Shown here: piece by piece, positions 13,824-22,368 of the stretch
How positions within the stretch are numbered: the first letter of the stretch is position 1
Layout of the letters: each line of letters starts with the position of its first letter
From: Solwaraspora sp. WMMD792
GTDB lineage: Bacteria > Actinomycetota > Actinomycetes > Mycobacteriales > Micromonosporaceae
DNA: 64,000 nucleotides
Reading direction: 5' to 3'
NCBI RefSeq assembly: GCF_029626105.1
Contig: NZ_JARUBH010000009.1
Span: 2,480,001-2,544,000, forward strand
Notes under the pieces: model-generated
What the model saw: only the letters and a program-made list of their open reading frames with translations
Database searches by the model: none
What the model was told of the DNA's origin: nothing
Position numbers and translations under genes: made by a program

Positions 13824-14231
13824 TTACCGGTACAGGCTCGGCGTCGGCTGCCAGACCTCACGCACCAGGTCGAGCATCTGGGCCTCGGTCAACGCGTCCT
13901 CGGCACCGACGTCGAGCGTCTCCTTGACCTGCAGGAAGTCGTCACGCAGCTTCTCGATGATGGTGAACAGCGCCTGGATGTTGCCCTTCGCGCTGTCGGC
14001 CATCGCCTTGAAGTTCGTCTCCACCTGACCGACCTCGGTCATCACCCGCTCGTTGCCGGCCAGCAGGATGGTGAACGGTGCGAGGTCCGCCGGCGCGGGC
14101 GGCTCTCCGGTGTAGGCCAGCAGCCGCCGCACGTCGTCGTTGTCCCGCACTTCGGCCAGGAACTCCTCGAAGCGTTCCCGGACGGTACCGCTGAGATACT
14201 GTTCGGTGACGGTGAAGGTCTCTTCGGCCAC
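13824..14231 (-). CDS. Small helical protein of the ESX substrate operon, function unknown
   Basis: The 135-residue product starts at GTG. It is predicted to be almost wholly alpha-helical (VRERFEEFLAEVRDNDD, then AKGNIQALFTIIEKLRDDF) with no signal peptide or membrane segment. It lies between the WXG100-like gene (41 bp upstream) and the 993-residue repeat protein (27 bp downstream) on the same strand, so the three form an operon. Size and position fit an ESX chaperone or a partner that pairs with one of its neighbours. No W-x-G or LXG motif is visible, and I do not recognise the family. Confidence 0.7.
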   Translation of the reverse strand: MAEETFTVTEQYLSGTVRERFEEFLAEVRDNDDVRRLLAYTGEPPAPADLAPFTILLAGNERVMTEVGQVETNFKAMADSAKGNIQALFTIIEKLRDDFLQVKETLDVGAEDALTEAQMLDLVREVWQPTPSLYR

Positions 14232-14272
14232 GGCTCAGACTCCCGCTGCTCAGACTCCCGCTGCGTACCGGA

Positions 14273-14614
14273 TCAGCGGCCGACCGGTGCGAGGATGTCG
14301 TAGATCCCGTCGTCGGTGTCCCAGCTGGCTCCCGTGACACCAGCGCTGTCCTCACCGGAGTCGATGATCTGGCCGACGAAGCCGGTCTTCTCGCCGAGAT
14401 CCTGGAACTTGATCATCACGTTGTTGTACGCGCTGATCCACTCATCGAGCTTCGCCTGGAAGACCGAGCTGGAGCCCGCCTGGTAGGTCGCCCGGATCTC
14501 GCCCTGGATCCGGTACGCGGTCTGCCCGGCGACGATCATGCTGCTGACGTGGTCGTCCAACGCCGCGATCGCGGTGGCGAACCCGGCGTCCTCCTTGTTG
14601 AAGTTCCCGTTCAC
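14273..14614 (-). CDS. WXG100-like ESX protein
   Basis: I place the start at the GTG at 14614, behind a GGAAAGGTGG stretch; longer upstream extensions are of low coding quality. The 113-residue protein is helical (FATAIAALDDHVSSMIVAG, then SSVFQAKLDEWISAYNNVM) with the size and helix-turn-helix rhythm of WXG100 proteins. The W-x-G triplet appears as W-I-S. A short acidic tail containing SWDTDDGIYDIL follows. It is the first gene of the three-gene operon ending in the large repeat protein, and probably acts as a co-secreted partner. The family assignment rests on architecture and context, not on a perfect motif. Confidence 0.7.
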   Translation of the reverse strand: MNGNFNKEDAGFATAIAALDDHVSSMIVAGQTAYRIQGEIRATYQAGSSSVFQAKLDEWISAYNNVMIKFQDLGEKTGFVGQIIDSGEDSAGVTGASWDTDDGIYDILAPVGR

Positions 14615-14869
14615 AGTCGCGCCCCACCTTTCCGTCGACACCGGGTCCACACCGCCGACCACACGACGGACCCCGGCTGCACAGCACCCGCTGGAGCCAG
14701 CGTTGCGGCTCGGGCCGACAGCGGCAATAGCGGAATCCCTAGATCCCGCAGGTCCGGTAGGACTTGCGCGGGGTCACCGAGTGCAACGATGATCGGCGAA
14801 CCAGATCCGGCCCGGCAGGTGACGGGCGGGTTCGACAGCCCACGTCCTGATTTGAGATCATCGATCCTC

Positions 14870-16621
14870 GTGGAGACCGCTCAAGACCGCCCGTCCGCCC
14901 CCCAGCCCTCGCTGTGGCGGTTCCTGCGGCACGAATGGACCTTGGCCGTGCTCGGCGGACTACTCTTCGCAGTGGTGCTGACCTGGCCCACCCTGCGCCA
15001 CCCCGCCAGCACCATCCCCGGCGACATCGCCGACCCCACCCTGCAGGCCTGGCAGGTCGCCTGGGGAGGGCATGCCCTGTTGACCGACCCGACCGGGCTC
15101 TGGCACTCCAACACGTTCTTCCCTGAGCGCTACACCTACGCCTACAGCGACACGCTGCTCGGCTACGCACCGGCCGGGATGATCGGCTCCGGCTTCGAAG
15201 CCGCGCTGATCCGCTACAACATCCTGTACGTGCTGCTGTACGCGTTGGCGTTCATCGGCGCGTACGCCCTGATCCGGCAGCTCGGCGCGGGCCGGATCGG
15301 CGCGGCGGTGGCCGGGGTCGCGTGGGCCTTCGCCCCCTGGCGGCTGGCCCACTCCGGGCACATGAACATCCTCTCCACCGGTGGGATCGCGCTGTGTCTG
15401 GCGATGCTCGCCCGTGGCCACGGCTGGTCGTTGCGGCACGGCTACCGCCCCGAACGGCGCAGACCGGGCTGGGCCCTCGCCGGCTGGCTGGTGGCCGCCT
15501 GGCAGATCAGCCTCGGCTTCGGCATCGGGCTGCCGTTGGTCTACTTCCTGCTCGCCGCCGGGGTCGTCGCCGCCGGCGGCTACGGGATCTCCTGGTGGCG
15601 GCACCGCCGCCGCCCACCGTTCGGCCGACGACTGCTCGCGGCCGACGCGCTCGGCGGGGTGATCTTCGGCGCGGTCACCCTCACGATCGCGGCGGCCTAC
15701 TTCCGCGTCGTCGAGCTCAACCCGCAGGCGGAGCGGAGCCTGGCCTGGACCGAGATGTTCTCCCCGCCGGTGGTCGGCCTGATCACCGCACCCGCCGAGT
15801 CCTGGCTGTGGGGGGAACGGCACGCCGCCACCCGGGAGCAGATCTTCTGGCCGCCGGAGATGACGCTGCTGCCCGGGGTGACGCTGATCGCCCTGGCCGC
15901 CGCAGGCCTGGTCGTCTCGTCGTTTCGGATCCGGCACCGGGTGGCGCTCGCCGCCGGAGTCATCGGCACGGCGCTGCTCGCCCTCGGTGCCACGCTCGGC
16001 GGCGACGGCGACCCCGGCTACCTGACGCTGTCCAAGCACCTGCCGGGCTGGGACGCGCTGCGCACCCCGGGGCGGATGATGATCTGGACCAGCCTGCTGC
16101 TCGCGGTCCTGGCCGCCGGGGCGCTCACCGCCGCGGCCACGGCACTGCGCCGGGCCGCCGCCGGATGGCCGCAGTGGTCCCGGCAGGCCGTCGGTGCCGT
16201 ACTGGCGATCCCGCTGGCGCTGGTGGTGGTCGAGGGGATGAACCGGACCGCCCATCCGCAGGTGCCCACCCCACCGGCCGCCTGGGACCAGGTCACCGGG
16301 CCGGTGCTGGTGCTGCCCAGCGACGCCGGCGCGTTCGAGCTGAACGTCATGCTGTGGACCACTGAGGGAGACTTCCCGCAGGTCGCCAACGGTCTGGCCG
16401 GTTTCGTCCCGGCCAGCCAGGAGCAGACCCGGGCGGTCACCGCGTTCTTCCCCGACCCGGCGAGCGTCGAATACCTGCGTGACCTGGGGGTGCGTACGGT
16501 GCTGGTGATGCCGGACCGGCTGATCGGCACACCGTGGGACGGGGTCGCCCAACGTCCGGTCGACGGGTTGGGCATCACCCGTGAGGAGATCGACGGTGTC
16601 CTCGTCTACCGGCTCGACTGA
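14870..16621 (+). CDS. Polytopic membrane protein, GT-C/YfhO-like glycosyltransferase candidate
   Basis: The chosen GTG start gives 583 residues; an ATG at 14789 in the same frame is an alternative, and neither has a strong ribosome site. About ten to twelve membrane helices are visible. The first extracytoplasmic loop is acidic and aromatic (STIPGDIADPTLQAWQVAW, then FFPERYTYAYSDTLLGY), as in polyprenol-phosphate-sugar dependent GT-C enzymes. The last 120 residues form a soluble extracytoplasmic domain. The frame overlaps the start of a GT2 gene of the polyprenol-phosphate sugar synthase type. This suggests that the GT2 makes a lipid-linked sugar and this protein transfers it outside the membrane. 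The donor and acceptor are unknown. Confidence 0.65.
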   Translation: METAQDRPSAPQPSLWRFLRHEWTLAVLGGLLFAVVLTWPTLRHPASTIPGDIADPTLQAWQVAWGGHALLTDPTGLWHSNTFFPERYTYAYSDTLLGYAPAGMIGSGFEAALIRYNILYVLLYALAFIGAYALIRQLGAGRIGAAVAGVAWAFAPWRLAHSGHMNILSTGGIALCLAMLARGHGWSLRHGYRPERRRPGWALAGWLVAAWQISLGFGIGLPLVYFLLAAGVVAAGGYGISWWRHRRRPPFGRRLLAADALGGVIFGAVTLTIAAAYFRVVELNPQAERSLAWTEMFSPPVVGLITAPAESWLWGERHAATREQIFWPPEMTLLPGVTLIALAAAGLVVSSFRIRHRVALAAGVIGTALLALGATLGGDGDPGYLTLSKHLPGWDALRTPGRMMIWTSLLLAVLAAGALTAAATALRRAAAGWPQWSRQAVGAVLAIPLALVVVEGMNRTAHPQVPTPPAAWDQVTGPVLVLPSDAGAFELNVMLWTTEGDFPQVANGLAGFVPASQEQTRAVTAFFPDPASVEYLRDLGVRTVLVMPDRLIGTPWDGVAQRPVDGLGITREEIDGVLVYRLD

Positions 16622-17642
16622 CCGTCCCGGGCCAGCGGCCGGTCGGCCGCTGCGGCTGTCGGTCGTGGTCCCCTGCTTCAACGAGGACGCCTCGCTGGCC
16701 CGGCTGCACACCGCGGTGACCGCCGCCGTGACGGCGCTCGACGACGTCGAGGTCGAGTACGTCTACGTCGACGACGGCAGCACCGACGGCACCTTGGCCG
16801 AGTTGCGCCGACTGGCCGCCGCCGACCCGGCCGTCCGGTATCTCGCGCTGAGCCGCAACTTCGGCAAGGAGTCGGCGATGCTCGCCGGGTTGGACCGGGC
16901 CAGCGGGGATGCCGTCATCGTGATGGACGCCGACCTGCAGCACCCTCCACGCCTGCTGCCCGATATGGTCGCCCTGTACCGGCAGGGGTACGACCAGGTC
17001 ATCGCGTGCCGCGACCGACGGGGTGACCGGTTCGTCCGTACCGTCGCGTCGCGGACGTTCTACCGGCTGATGAACCGCTGGGTGGACGTGCAACTGCTCG
17101 ACGGTGCGGGCGACTTCCGGTTGCTCTCCCGCCGGGCGGTCGACGCGCTGCGGGCCATGCCCGAATACAACCGGTTCTCCAAGGGCCTCTACTCGTGGAT
17201 CGGGTTCAACACGGTCGTCTTCGCCTACCCGAACGAGGCCCGCGCCGACGGCGGCAGCCGCTGGAGTTTCCGGTCTTTGTTGAACTACGCGTTCGATGGG
17301 CTGCTGTCGTTCAACGACCGGCCGCTACGGTCGGCGATCTACGCCGGCATGGGGCTCACGTTCGTCGCCGTGGCGTATGCGGCCTGGGTGGTCGCGGCGG
17401 CGCTGATCCGGGGAATCGACGCCCCCGGCTACACCACGATCATCGTCAGCGTCATCGGTCTCGGCGGCATTCAAATGATGATCCTCGGCGTGATCGGCGA
17501 GTACATCGGCCGGATCTACTACGAGACGAAGCGCCGCCCCCGTTACCTGGTCATGGAGTCCGAAGGGGCCGACGGTACGCCGCAGGTGCCGACGCCTCGG
17601 CGGGAGACGGCCGTCCCCGGCCCGGCGGCCGACGCGGAATGA
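16596..17642 (+). CDS. GT2 glycosyltransferase, polyprenol-phosphate sugar synthase type
   Basis: The GTG at 16596 is preferred because AGGAG sits 7 bases upstream, inside the 3' end of the previous gene. The 348-residue protein opens with a GT-A fold: LSVVVPCFNED, YVDDGSTDGTL, the conserved LSRNFGKESAM, then VIVMDADLQHPP. Two membrane helices follow near the C terminus (AIYAGMGLTFVAVAYAAWVV, and a second around IIVSVIGLGGIQMMILGVIG). This is the layout of the DPM1/GtrB-like family, which joins a nucleotide sugar to a polyprenyl phosphate on the cytoplasmic face. Overlap with the preceding membrane protein implies translational coupling. Confidence 0.85.
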   Translation: MSSSTGSTDRPGPAAGRPLRLSVVVPCFNEDASLARLHTAVTAAVTALDDVEVEYVYVDDGSTDGTLAELRRLAAADPAVRYLALSRNFGKESAMLAGLDRASGDAVIVMDADLQHPPRLLPDMVALYRQGYDQVIACRDRRGDRFVRTVASRTFYRLMNRWVDVQLLDGAGDFRLLSRRAVDALRAMPEYNRFSKGLYSWIGFNTVVFAYPNEARADGGSRWSFRSLLNYAFDGLLSFNDRPLRSAIYAGMGLTFVAVAYAAWVVAAALIRGIDAPGYTTIIVSVIGLGGIQMMILGVIGEYIGRIYYETKRRPRYLVMESEGADGTPQVPTPRRETAVPGPAADAE

Positions 17643-17996
17643 TCCGGCGGGCACCGTCGTTGTGCATGGTCGCGCCACGCACTCCGGCCCGCCACCGCCA
17701 AGCGGCAGCCAGGCTTCGGCCCGCCGGCCGCTAGGCGGCAGTCAGGCTCCGGGCCCGGCCGGGCAGCCCCGGTCGGTGGACCCGGTCGGGAATCGTCGGC
17801 GGGTCGGCATGGTTGTACATGGTCACGGCGCGCAGCAGCGCACCCGCGCCCCACCCCCCTTCGGGGCGTGCCGGAGCCGCCGCGAGCCGACATCGCACGT
17901 CTGAGATCCCGTACCACCCGGATGACCGTTTACCGCGCACCCGCCCGCCCGTGACAGGTGTGGTGTGCCCCCTCGGCAAACGGAAGGTGGACCCCC
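17643..17996 (+). other. 354-bp gap with short repeats, no gene seen
   Basis: No credible reading frame was found here. The gap holds two adjacent imperfect copies of a segment of about 27 bp (17695-17721 and 17728-17754) around AGCGGCAGCCAGGCT / GGCGGCAGTCAGGCT. A second pair reads GCATGGTCGCGCC and ACATGGTCACGGCG, near 17664 and 17817. The stretch CGCGCCCCACCC...GGGGCGTG around 17845-17875 could fold into a hairpin in the leader of the downstream cell-wall gene. I could not match any known riboswitch. Confidence 0.5.
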
Positions 17997-18608
17997 ATGA
18001 CCACGATCATCACCCGCACCCTGCGTACCAGCCTGCGGACCACCGCCCTCGGCATCGCCGGGCTGACCCTGGCCGGCGGCGCAATCGCCGCCCCCGCCCT
18101 GGCCGCCGACCACGCCCCCACCGCCCTCGCCGCACCCGTGGCCGCCGCCAGCAGCGACAGCGTCGACACCGACAAGCTGACCCCGCACGGCGTGCAGGGC
18201 GAGCAGTCCCGCATCACCCTGTCCGGCGAGCAGACCGACAACGTCAAGGGCATCATCGCCGCGACGAAGAAGGCCGGCATGGACGAGCGGGCCGCCGTGG
18301 TCGCCATCGCCACCGCCCTGCAGGAATCCAAGCTGGAGAACCTCGGCCACCTCGGTGACCGCAACGACCACGACTCGCAGGGCCTGTTCCAGCAGCGCCC
18401 CTCCTCCGGCTGGGGCACCGTCGAGCAGATCACCGACGTCGAGTACTCCACCACCGCGTTCCTCAACGGGCTCAAAGCCGTCGACGGCTGGCAGGACATG
18501 CCACTGACCGACGCCGCCCAGACCGTCCAGGTATCGGCGTACCCGGACCACTACGCCCAGTGGGAGACCCAGGCCGCCGAACTCGTCGCCCAGCACTGGA
18601 ACAGCTGA
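17997..18608 (+). CDS. Secreted lysozyme/transglycosylase-like protein
   Basis: The ATG at 17997 has a strong GGAAGGTGG site 5 bases upstream. The 203-residue product has a Sec signal peptide: basic TRTLRTSLRTTA, a hydrophobic stretch, and cleavage near APALAADHAP. The mature part contains AVVAIATALQESKLENLGH and then DHDSQGLFQQRPSSGWG. This E-S-x-L plus S-x-G-L-x-Q-x-R pattern is seen in actinobacterial lysozyme-like and transglycosylase domains, with the Glu of QESK the likely catalytic acid. It probably acts on peptidoglycan outside the cell. A strong hairpin terminator follows. Confidence 0.75.
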   Translation: MTTIITRTLRTSLRTTALGIAGLTLAGGAIAAPALAADHAPTALAAPVAAASSDSVDTDKLTPHGVQGEQSRITLSGEQTDNVKGIIAATKKAGMDERAAVVAIATALQESKLENLGHLGDRNDHDSQGLFQQRPSSGWGTVEQITDVEYSTTAFLNGLKAVDGWQDMPLTDAAQTVQVSAYPDHYAQWETQAAELVAQHWNS

Positions 18609-18632
18609 CCCGAAACACCACAAACTCAGCGC

Positions 18633-18667
18633 GAGGGCCGGACCCCGTACCCCGGGGCCCGGCCCTC
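18633..18667. terminator. Hairpin terminator between convergent genes
   Basis: GAGGGCCGGACCCCG (18633-18647) pairs with CGGGGCCCGGCCCTC (18653-18667) around a 5-base loop with one mismatch. It lies between the 3' ends of the lysozyme-like gene and the allantoicase gene and can serve both strands. Confidence 0.75.
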
Positions 18668-18691
18668 GACGCATGCCCAGGTCAGGTCAGG

Positions 18692-19777
18692 TCAGCCGGC
18701 CGCAGCCGCCGTCCGGTATCGGGCGGCGAGGTCGGCGGCGCCGACGGTGGTGAGCCGGCCGAACAGCCGCAGCCGGGCCATCCCACCGTCGGGATGGATG
18801 TCCAGCCGGACGTGACTGACCGGGCGCGGCCGGTCCAGCCGGAACCGGTGCCGGGTGTCCGGCTGCAACGGGGTCAACGGCAGCAGCTCGGGCCAGTCGG
18901 TGGAGTCGACGCCGGAGCCGCCGTCGAGGGCCGGGTCGGTGCCGGTGAGGTCCGTGCCGAGCAGCCGGGCCGCCGCCGGCGCGTTGCCCTTGAAGTGGCT
19001 GGTGTCCAGCTCGACGAACTCGACGACGCCGACGGCACAGAGCCGGACCTGGACCCAGTCGTTGCCGTCGTCGCGGCGGCGGGCGGTCTCCCAGCCCTCG
19101 CCCATCGTGCGGGCCGGCCCGGGTAGCAGCAGCTGCTGCGGGGATCCGTAGAACCGGTCGCTGCACGCCTCGACCCGGCCACCGTGCTCGACCGCGGCAA
19201 GGTCGAGCACCTCGGTCAGCAGATCCGGGTCGGGCACCGGCTCGCCGTACACCCGCAGCCGGGCGACCCCCCCGTCGGGAAAGATCGTCAACCGTACGTG
19301 GGTCTGCCGTGCCGGCACGTCGACCGGGACGACCAGCTGGCTGTCCCCGGCCAGCGCGGTGCGGGGCACCAGTGGTGTCCACCGCGCCGCGGCGAGTTCC
19401 TGCGGCCCGGGATAGCCCAGGAGGCAGCAACCGTCCACCGCCGCGTACGGCGGGTAGTTGCCGGTGAAGTGCGCGGTGTCAATCAGCACGGCGCGGACCA
19501 CCCCCGGGGCACCGAGCCTGACGATGGCGTGGTCCGCGCCGGGTAGCCGCCGGCGGCGGGTTTCCCAACCGTCGTACACCTGGCCCTTCGCCCCGAAGGT
19601 GCCGGCGGCGAAGACCGGCGGGCGCGGGTCGACCAAATTGTCGGCGGCGGCGAAGAACTCGTCGTTGGCGGCGACCACTCCCCCGCCGAGGGCACGGGAC
19701 GCCAGGTCGGGCAGTCGGGTCGGGTCGGATCCGTCCGGCGGACCCGGCGGTGGCGTGGATACGTGACTACCGGTCAA
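18692..19777 (-). CDS. alc: Allantoicase
   Basis: The 361-residue product hydrolyses allantoate to ureidoglycolate and urea. It contains two homologous jelly-roll halves, each with the family pattern: GQVYDGWETRRRR and DHAIVRLGAPGVVRAVLIDT in the first, MGEGWETARRRDDGNDWVQV and VVEFVELDTSHFKGN in the second. Full length for the family is about 340-370. The apparent start is a TTG that overlaps the end of allantoinase by 11 bp, so translation is probably coupled. It is the last gene of the long minus-strand purine operon. Confidence 0.93.
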   Translation of the reverse strand: MTGSHVSTPPPGPPDGSDPTRLPDLASRALGGGVVAANDEFFAAADNLVDPRPPVFAAGTFGAKGQVYDGWETRRRRLPGADHAIVRLGAPGVVRAVLIDTAHFTGNYPPYAAVDGCCLLGYPGPQELAAARWTPLVPRTALAGDSQLVVPVDVPARQTHVRLTIFPDGGVARLRVYGEPVPDPDLLTEVLDLAAVEHGGRVEACSDRFYGSPQQLLLPGPARTMGEGWETARRRDDGNDWVQVRLCAVGVVEFVELDTSHFKGNAPAAARLLGTDLTGTDPALDGGSGVDSTDWPELLPLTPLQPDTRHRFRLDRPRPVSHVRLDIHPDGGMARLRLFGRLTTVGAADLAARYRTAAAAG

Positions 19778-21092
19778 CGGTCCCCTCTCGCGACAACAGG
19801 CGGCCGCGCGGCGCGTCCGGGGTGACCGGCGCGCCGCGCAGCCAGGTGGCCCGGACGATGCCGGTCAGGCGTCGTCCGGCGTACGGGGTGATCGGATGAC
19901 GTTGCCGCAGCCGGGCGGGGTCGACGTGGTAGCTCGGTGCCGGGTCGAAGGCGACCAGGTCGGCGTCGGCGCCGACGGCGAGCCGGCCCTTGGTGGGCAG
20001 CCCCACCAGGTCGGCCGGCCCCTGGCACATCCACCGGACCACGTCGCCGAGACCGAACCCGCGCCGACGGGCCTCGGTCCAGACCGCCGGCAGCCCCATC
20101 TGCACCGAGGCGATGCCGCCCCAGGCGGCGGCGAAGTCCCCGGTGTCGGGTGCCTTCAGCGCGGGCGGGCAGGGGGAATGGTCGGAGACCACACACGAGA
20201 TGGTGCCGTCGGCCAGGGCTGCCCACAGCGCGTCCTGGTTGTCGCGTTGCCGGATCGGCGGGCAGCACTTGAACTCGGTGGCCCCGTCCGGGATCTCCTC
20301 GGCGGCCAGGGTCAGGTAGTGCGGGCAGGTCTCGGCGGTGACCGGCACCCCGGCCCGCCGGGCCGCAGCCAGCACCGGTACCGCTCCGGCGGCGGACAGG
20401 TGCAGGATGTGCAGTCGGGCGCCGACCCGACGGGCGACGTCGATGGCCGCCGTGACCGCCTCGATCTCCGCGGCCGGCGGTCGGCTGGCGAGGAAGTCCC
20501 GGTAGCGGGTCGAGGAGGCGGCGGCCATGAGCTGGTCGGGTTGTTCGGCGTGCACCACGAACAGGGCGGGTACGGCCGCCAACGCGGCGGCGAGCTGACC
20601 GGTGTCCAGTGGGGGGAACTCCGGCACCCCGGAGTCGGCGAGGAACGCCTTGAACCCGAAGACCCCGGCGGCGTACAGGTCGGGCATCACCTGCTGGTTG
20701 CCGGGGACCGCGCCGCCCCAGAAGCCGACGTCGACATGGCACTGCCCGGCGGCGGCCCGCCGTTTGACGGCCAGCGCGGCCGGGTCGACAGTCGGCGGAA
20801 GGCTGTTCAACGGCATGTCGACGATGGTGGTGACTCCGCCGGAGGCGGCGGCCAGGGTGGCAGTGGCGAATCCTTCCCATTCGGTACGGCCGGGTTCGTT
20901 GACGTGCACGTGGGTGTCGACGAGTCCGGGCAGCAGCGCGACGTTGCCGAGGTCGCTGTCGACCGTCGCCGGCACGTGTTCCCGGTAGTCGGCGACGGCG
21001 ACGATCCGACCGTCGCCGACGGCGATTGCGGCCGGACGCTCACCGTCGGGCAGCACCGTGCGGCGGGACCGCAGTACCAGATCAACGGGCAT
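19767..21092 (-). CDS. allB: Allantoinase
   Basis: The ATG at 21092 is preferred because a GAGGAG site precedes it; longer versions add only a Pro/Arg-rich extension. The 441-residue enzyme opens the hydantoin ring of allantoin to allantoate. Amidohydrolase landmarks are present in order: LLPGLVDTHVHVNEPGRTEW (two metal His), a Lys in GFKAFLADSGV (the usually carbamylated lysine), FVVHAEQ, RLHILHLSAAG and SCVVSDHSPCPP (metal Asp). The start lies inside the 3' end of the DUF6986 gene (11-bp overlap), consistent with a tightly packed operon that also contains urate oxidase and allantoicase. Confidence 0.95.
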   Translation of the reverse strand: MPVDLVLRSRRTVLPDGERPAAIAVGDGRIVAVADYREHVPATVDSDLGNVALLPGLVDTHVHVNEPGRTEWEGFATATLAAASGGVTTIVDMPLNSLPPTVDPAALAVKRRAAAGQCHVDVGFWGGAVPGNQQVMPDLYAAGVFGFKAFLADSGVPEFPPLDTGQLAAALAAVPALFVVHAEQPDQLMAAASSTRYRDFLASRPPAAEIEAVTAAIDVARRVGARLHILHLSAAGAVPVLAAARRAGVPVTAETCPHYLTLAAEEIPDGATEFKCCPPIRQRDNQDALWAALADGTISCVVSDHSPCPPALKAPDTGDFAAAWGGIASVQMGLPAVWTEARRRGFGLGDVVRWMCQGPADLVGLPTKGRLAVGADADLVAFDPAPSYHVDPARLRQRHPITPYAGRRLTGIVRATWLRGAPVTPDAPRGRLLSREGTVDR

Positions 21093-22368
21093 GGTCGGTG
21101 GGCTCCTCACCGGACGCGGTCGGTGGGTGGGCGGTCGGCGCGGCATCTCCAGCGGCGGTCGGCACAGCCTCAGTGGCGCCCGGACCGGCCAGGGTGGTCA
21201 GTACGGTGCGGTCGAAACCGGCGTCGGCCGGGTCGACAGCGCCGCAGTCCAGCCCGCGCAGCAGGAAACGGGCCAGCGCCCGGGCGGTCGCCGGCTCGTC
21301 GAGGATTCCGCCGGACCGGCGGGCGAGGTAGGCGTCGAGCCGCCGGACGGTCTGCGCCCGGCCGGCACGGTAGAAGGCGTAGGTCGCCGCGAACCGGGTC
21401 GGCAACTGGTGCGGGTGCAGGTCCCAGCCCTGGTAGAAGCCGCGTTCCAGGGATCTGCGGACCAGGCCGGCGTGGCGCTGCCAGGCAGACCGCACCGTCT
21501 CGGTGTCGCCGACCGGCAGGATGTTGGTGGAGCCGTCGCTGAGCGGTACACCGGTGCCGGCGGCGGCCACCTGCATGACGGCTTTCGCGTGGTCGGAACT
21601 TGGATGGTCCATACTCAGGTAATCGGCGGCGACGCCGCAGGCGGTTCCATAGTCGTAGGTGCCGAAGTGTAGTCCGGCACACCGTCCGGCTGACTCACCG
21701 ATCAGCCGGGCGACGGTCGCTGTGCCATCGCCGGCCAGCACCGCCGCCGGCGTCTCGATCTGGATCTCGAACCGCAGCGCCCCGTCCAGCAGCCCGTACG
21801 CCTGCTCCAGCCGGACGCAGACGTCGACCATCGCGGCGACCTGGGCCGGGTGGCTCACCTTCGGCAGGGTGACCACGAAGCCGTCGGGCGGCCCAGCGCA
21901 GGCGTCCAGAAAAAGGTCGAGGCTGCGCACCGCCCGCCGCCGGGTGGCCGCCTCCAGAGACTTGATCCGTACCCCGACGCGGGGTGGACCGACGCCGGCC
22001 GCACGTGCCTCGGTCAGCGCGCGCGCAGCGGCCCGCAGGTCGGCGTCCTCGGTGGCGTCGTCGCGGACACCGTACCCGTCCTCGACGTCGATGCGCAGGT
22101 CCTCGACCGGCTCGCGGGCCAGTTTGGCGCGGACCCGTCGGTCCAGTTCGGCCGGGTACGGAGCCGGCGGATGGGCGTCCAGCGCGGCCAACGCCGCCGC
22201 GCCCCAGGTCGGCACCAGATCGACGGTGATCCGGTCGGCGGGCACGTACACGGTGTGCACCGGCTGGCGCCCCGGCGTCTCACCCGGGTAGCGGGCCCGC
22301 AGCGCGGTGTCGACGTCGGCGAGCCGGTCGTCCAACGCGGCGTACACCGCCGGGTCGAGCCGGGCCAT
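21082..22368 (-). CDS. DUF6986 family HpcH/HpaI aldolase-like protein
   Basis: The start ATG shares its A with the stop codon of malate synthase. The 428-residue protein has the TIM-barrel lyase signatures LRFEIQIETPAAV and GLHFGTYDYGTACG. It also has an acidic early motif (DLRIDVEDGYG) and the helical C terminus of CitE/HpcH-like aldolases. I recall this family (DUF6986) as a recurring neighbour of malate synthase and ureide genes in actinobacteria, but its reaction is not settled. Context suggests it acts on glyoxylate or on a carbon skeleton released from ureidoglycolate. That is inference. Confidence 0.75.
   Translation of the reverse strand: MARLDPAVYAALDDRLADVDTALRARYPGETPGRQPVHTVYVPADRITVDLVPTWGAAALAALDAHPPAPYPAELDRRVRAKLAREPVEDLRIDVEDGYGVRDDATEDADLRAAARALTEARAAGVGPPRVGVRIKSLEAATRRRAVRSLDLFLDACAGPPDGFVVTLPKVSHPAQVAAMVDVCVRLEQAYGLLDGALRFEIQIETPAAVLAGDGTATVARLIGESAGRCAGLHFGTYDYGTACGVAADYLSMDHPSSDHAKAVMQVAAAGTGVPLSDGSTNILPVGDTETVRSAWQRHAGLVRRSLERGFYQGWDLHPHQLPTRFAATYAFYRAGRAQTVRRLDAYLARRSGGILDEPATARALARFLLRGLDCGAVDPADAGFDRTVLTTLAGPGATEAVPTAAGDAAPTAHPPTASGEEPTDHAR

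Noticed and set aside
17643-17996. A ydaO-type (c-di-AMP) riboswitch before the cell-wall gene
   Set aside because: This is a common arrangement in actinobacteria, but I could not find the conserved motif or pairing in this leader.
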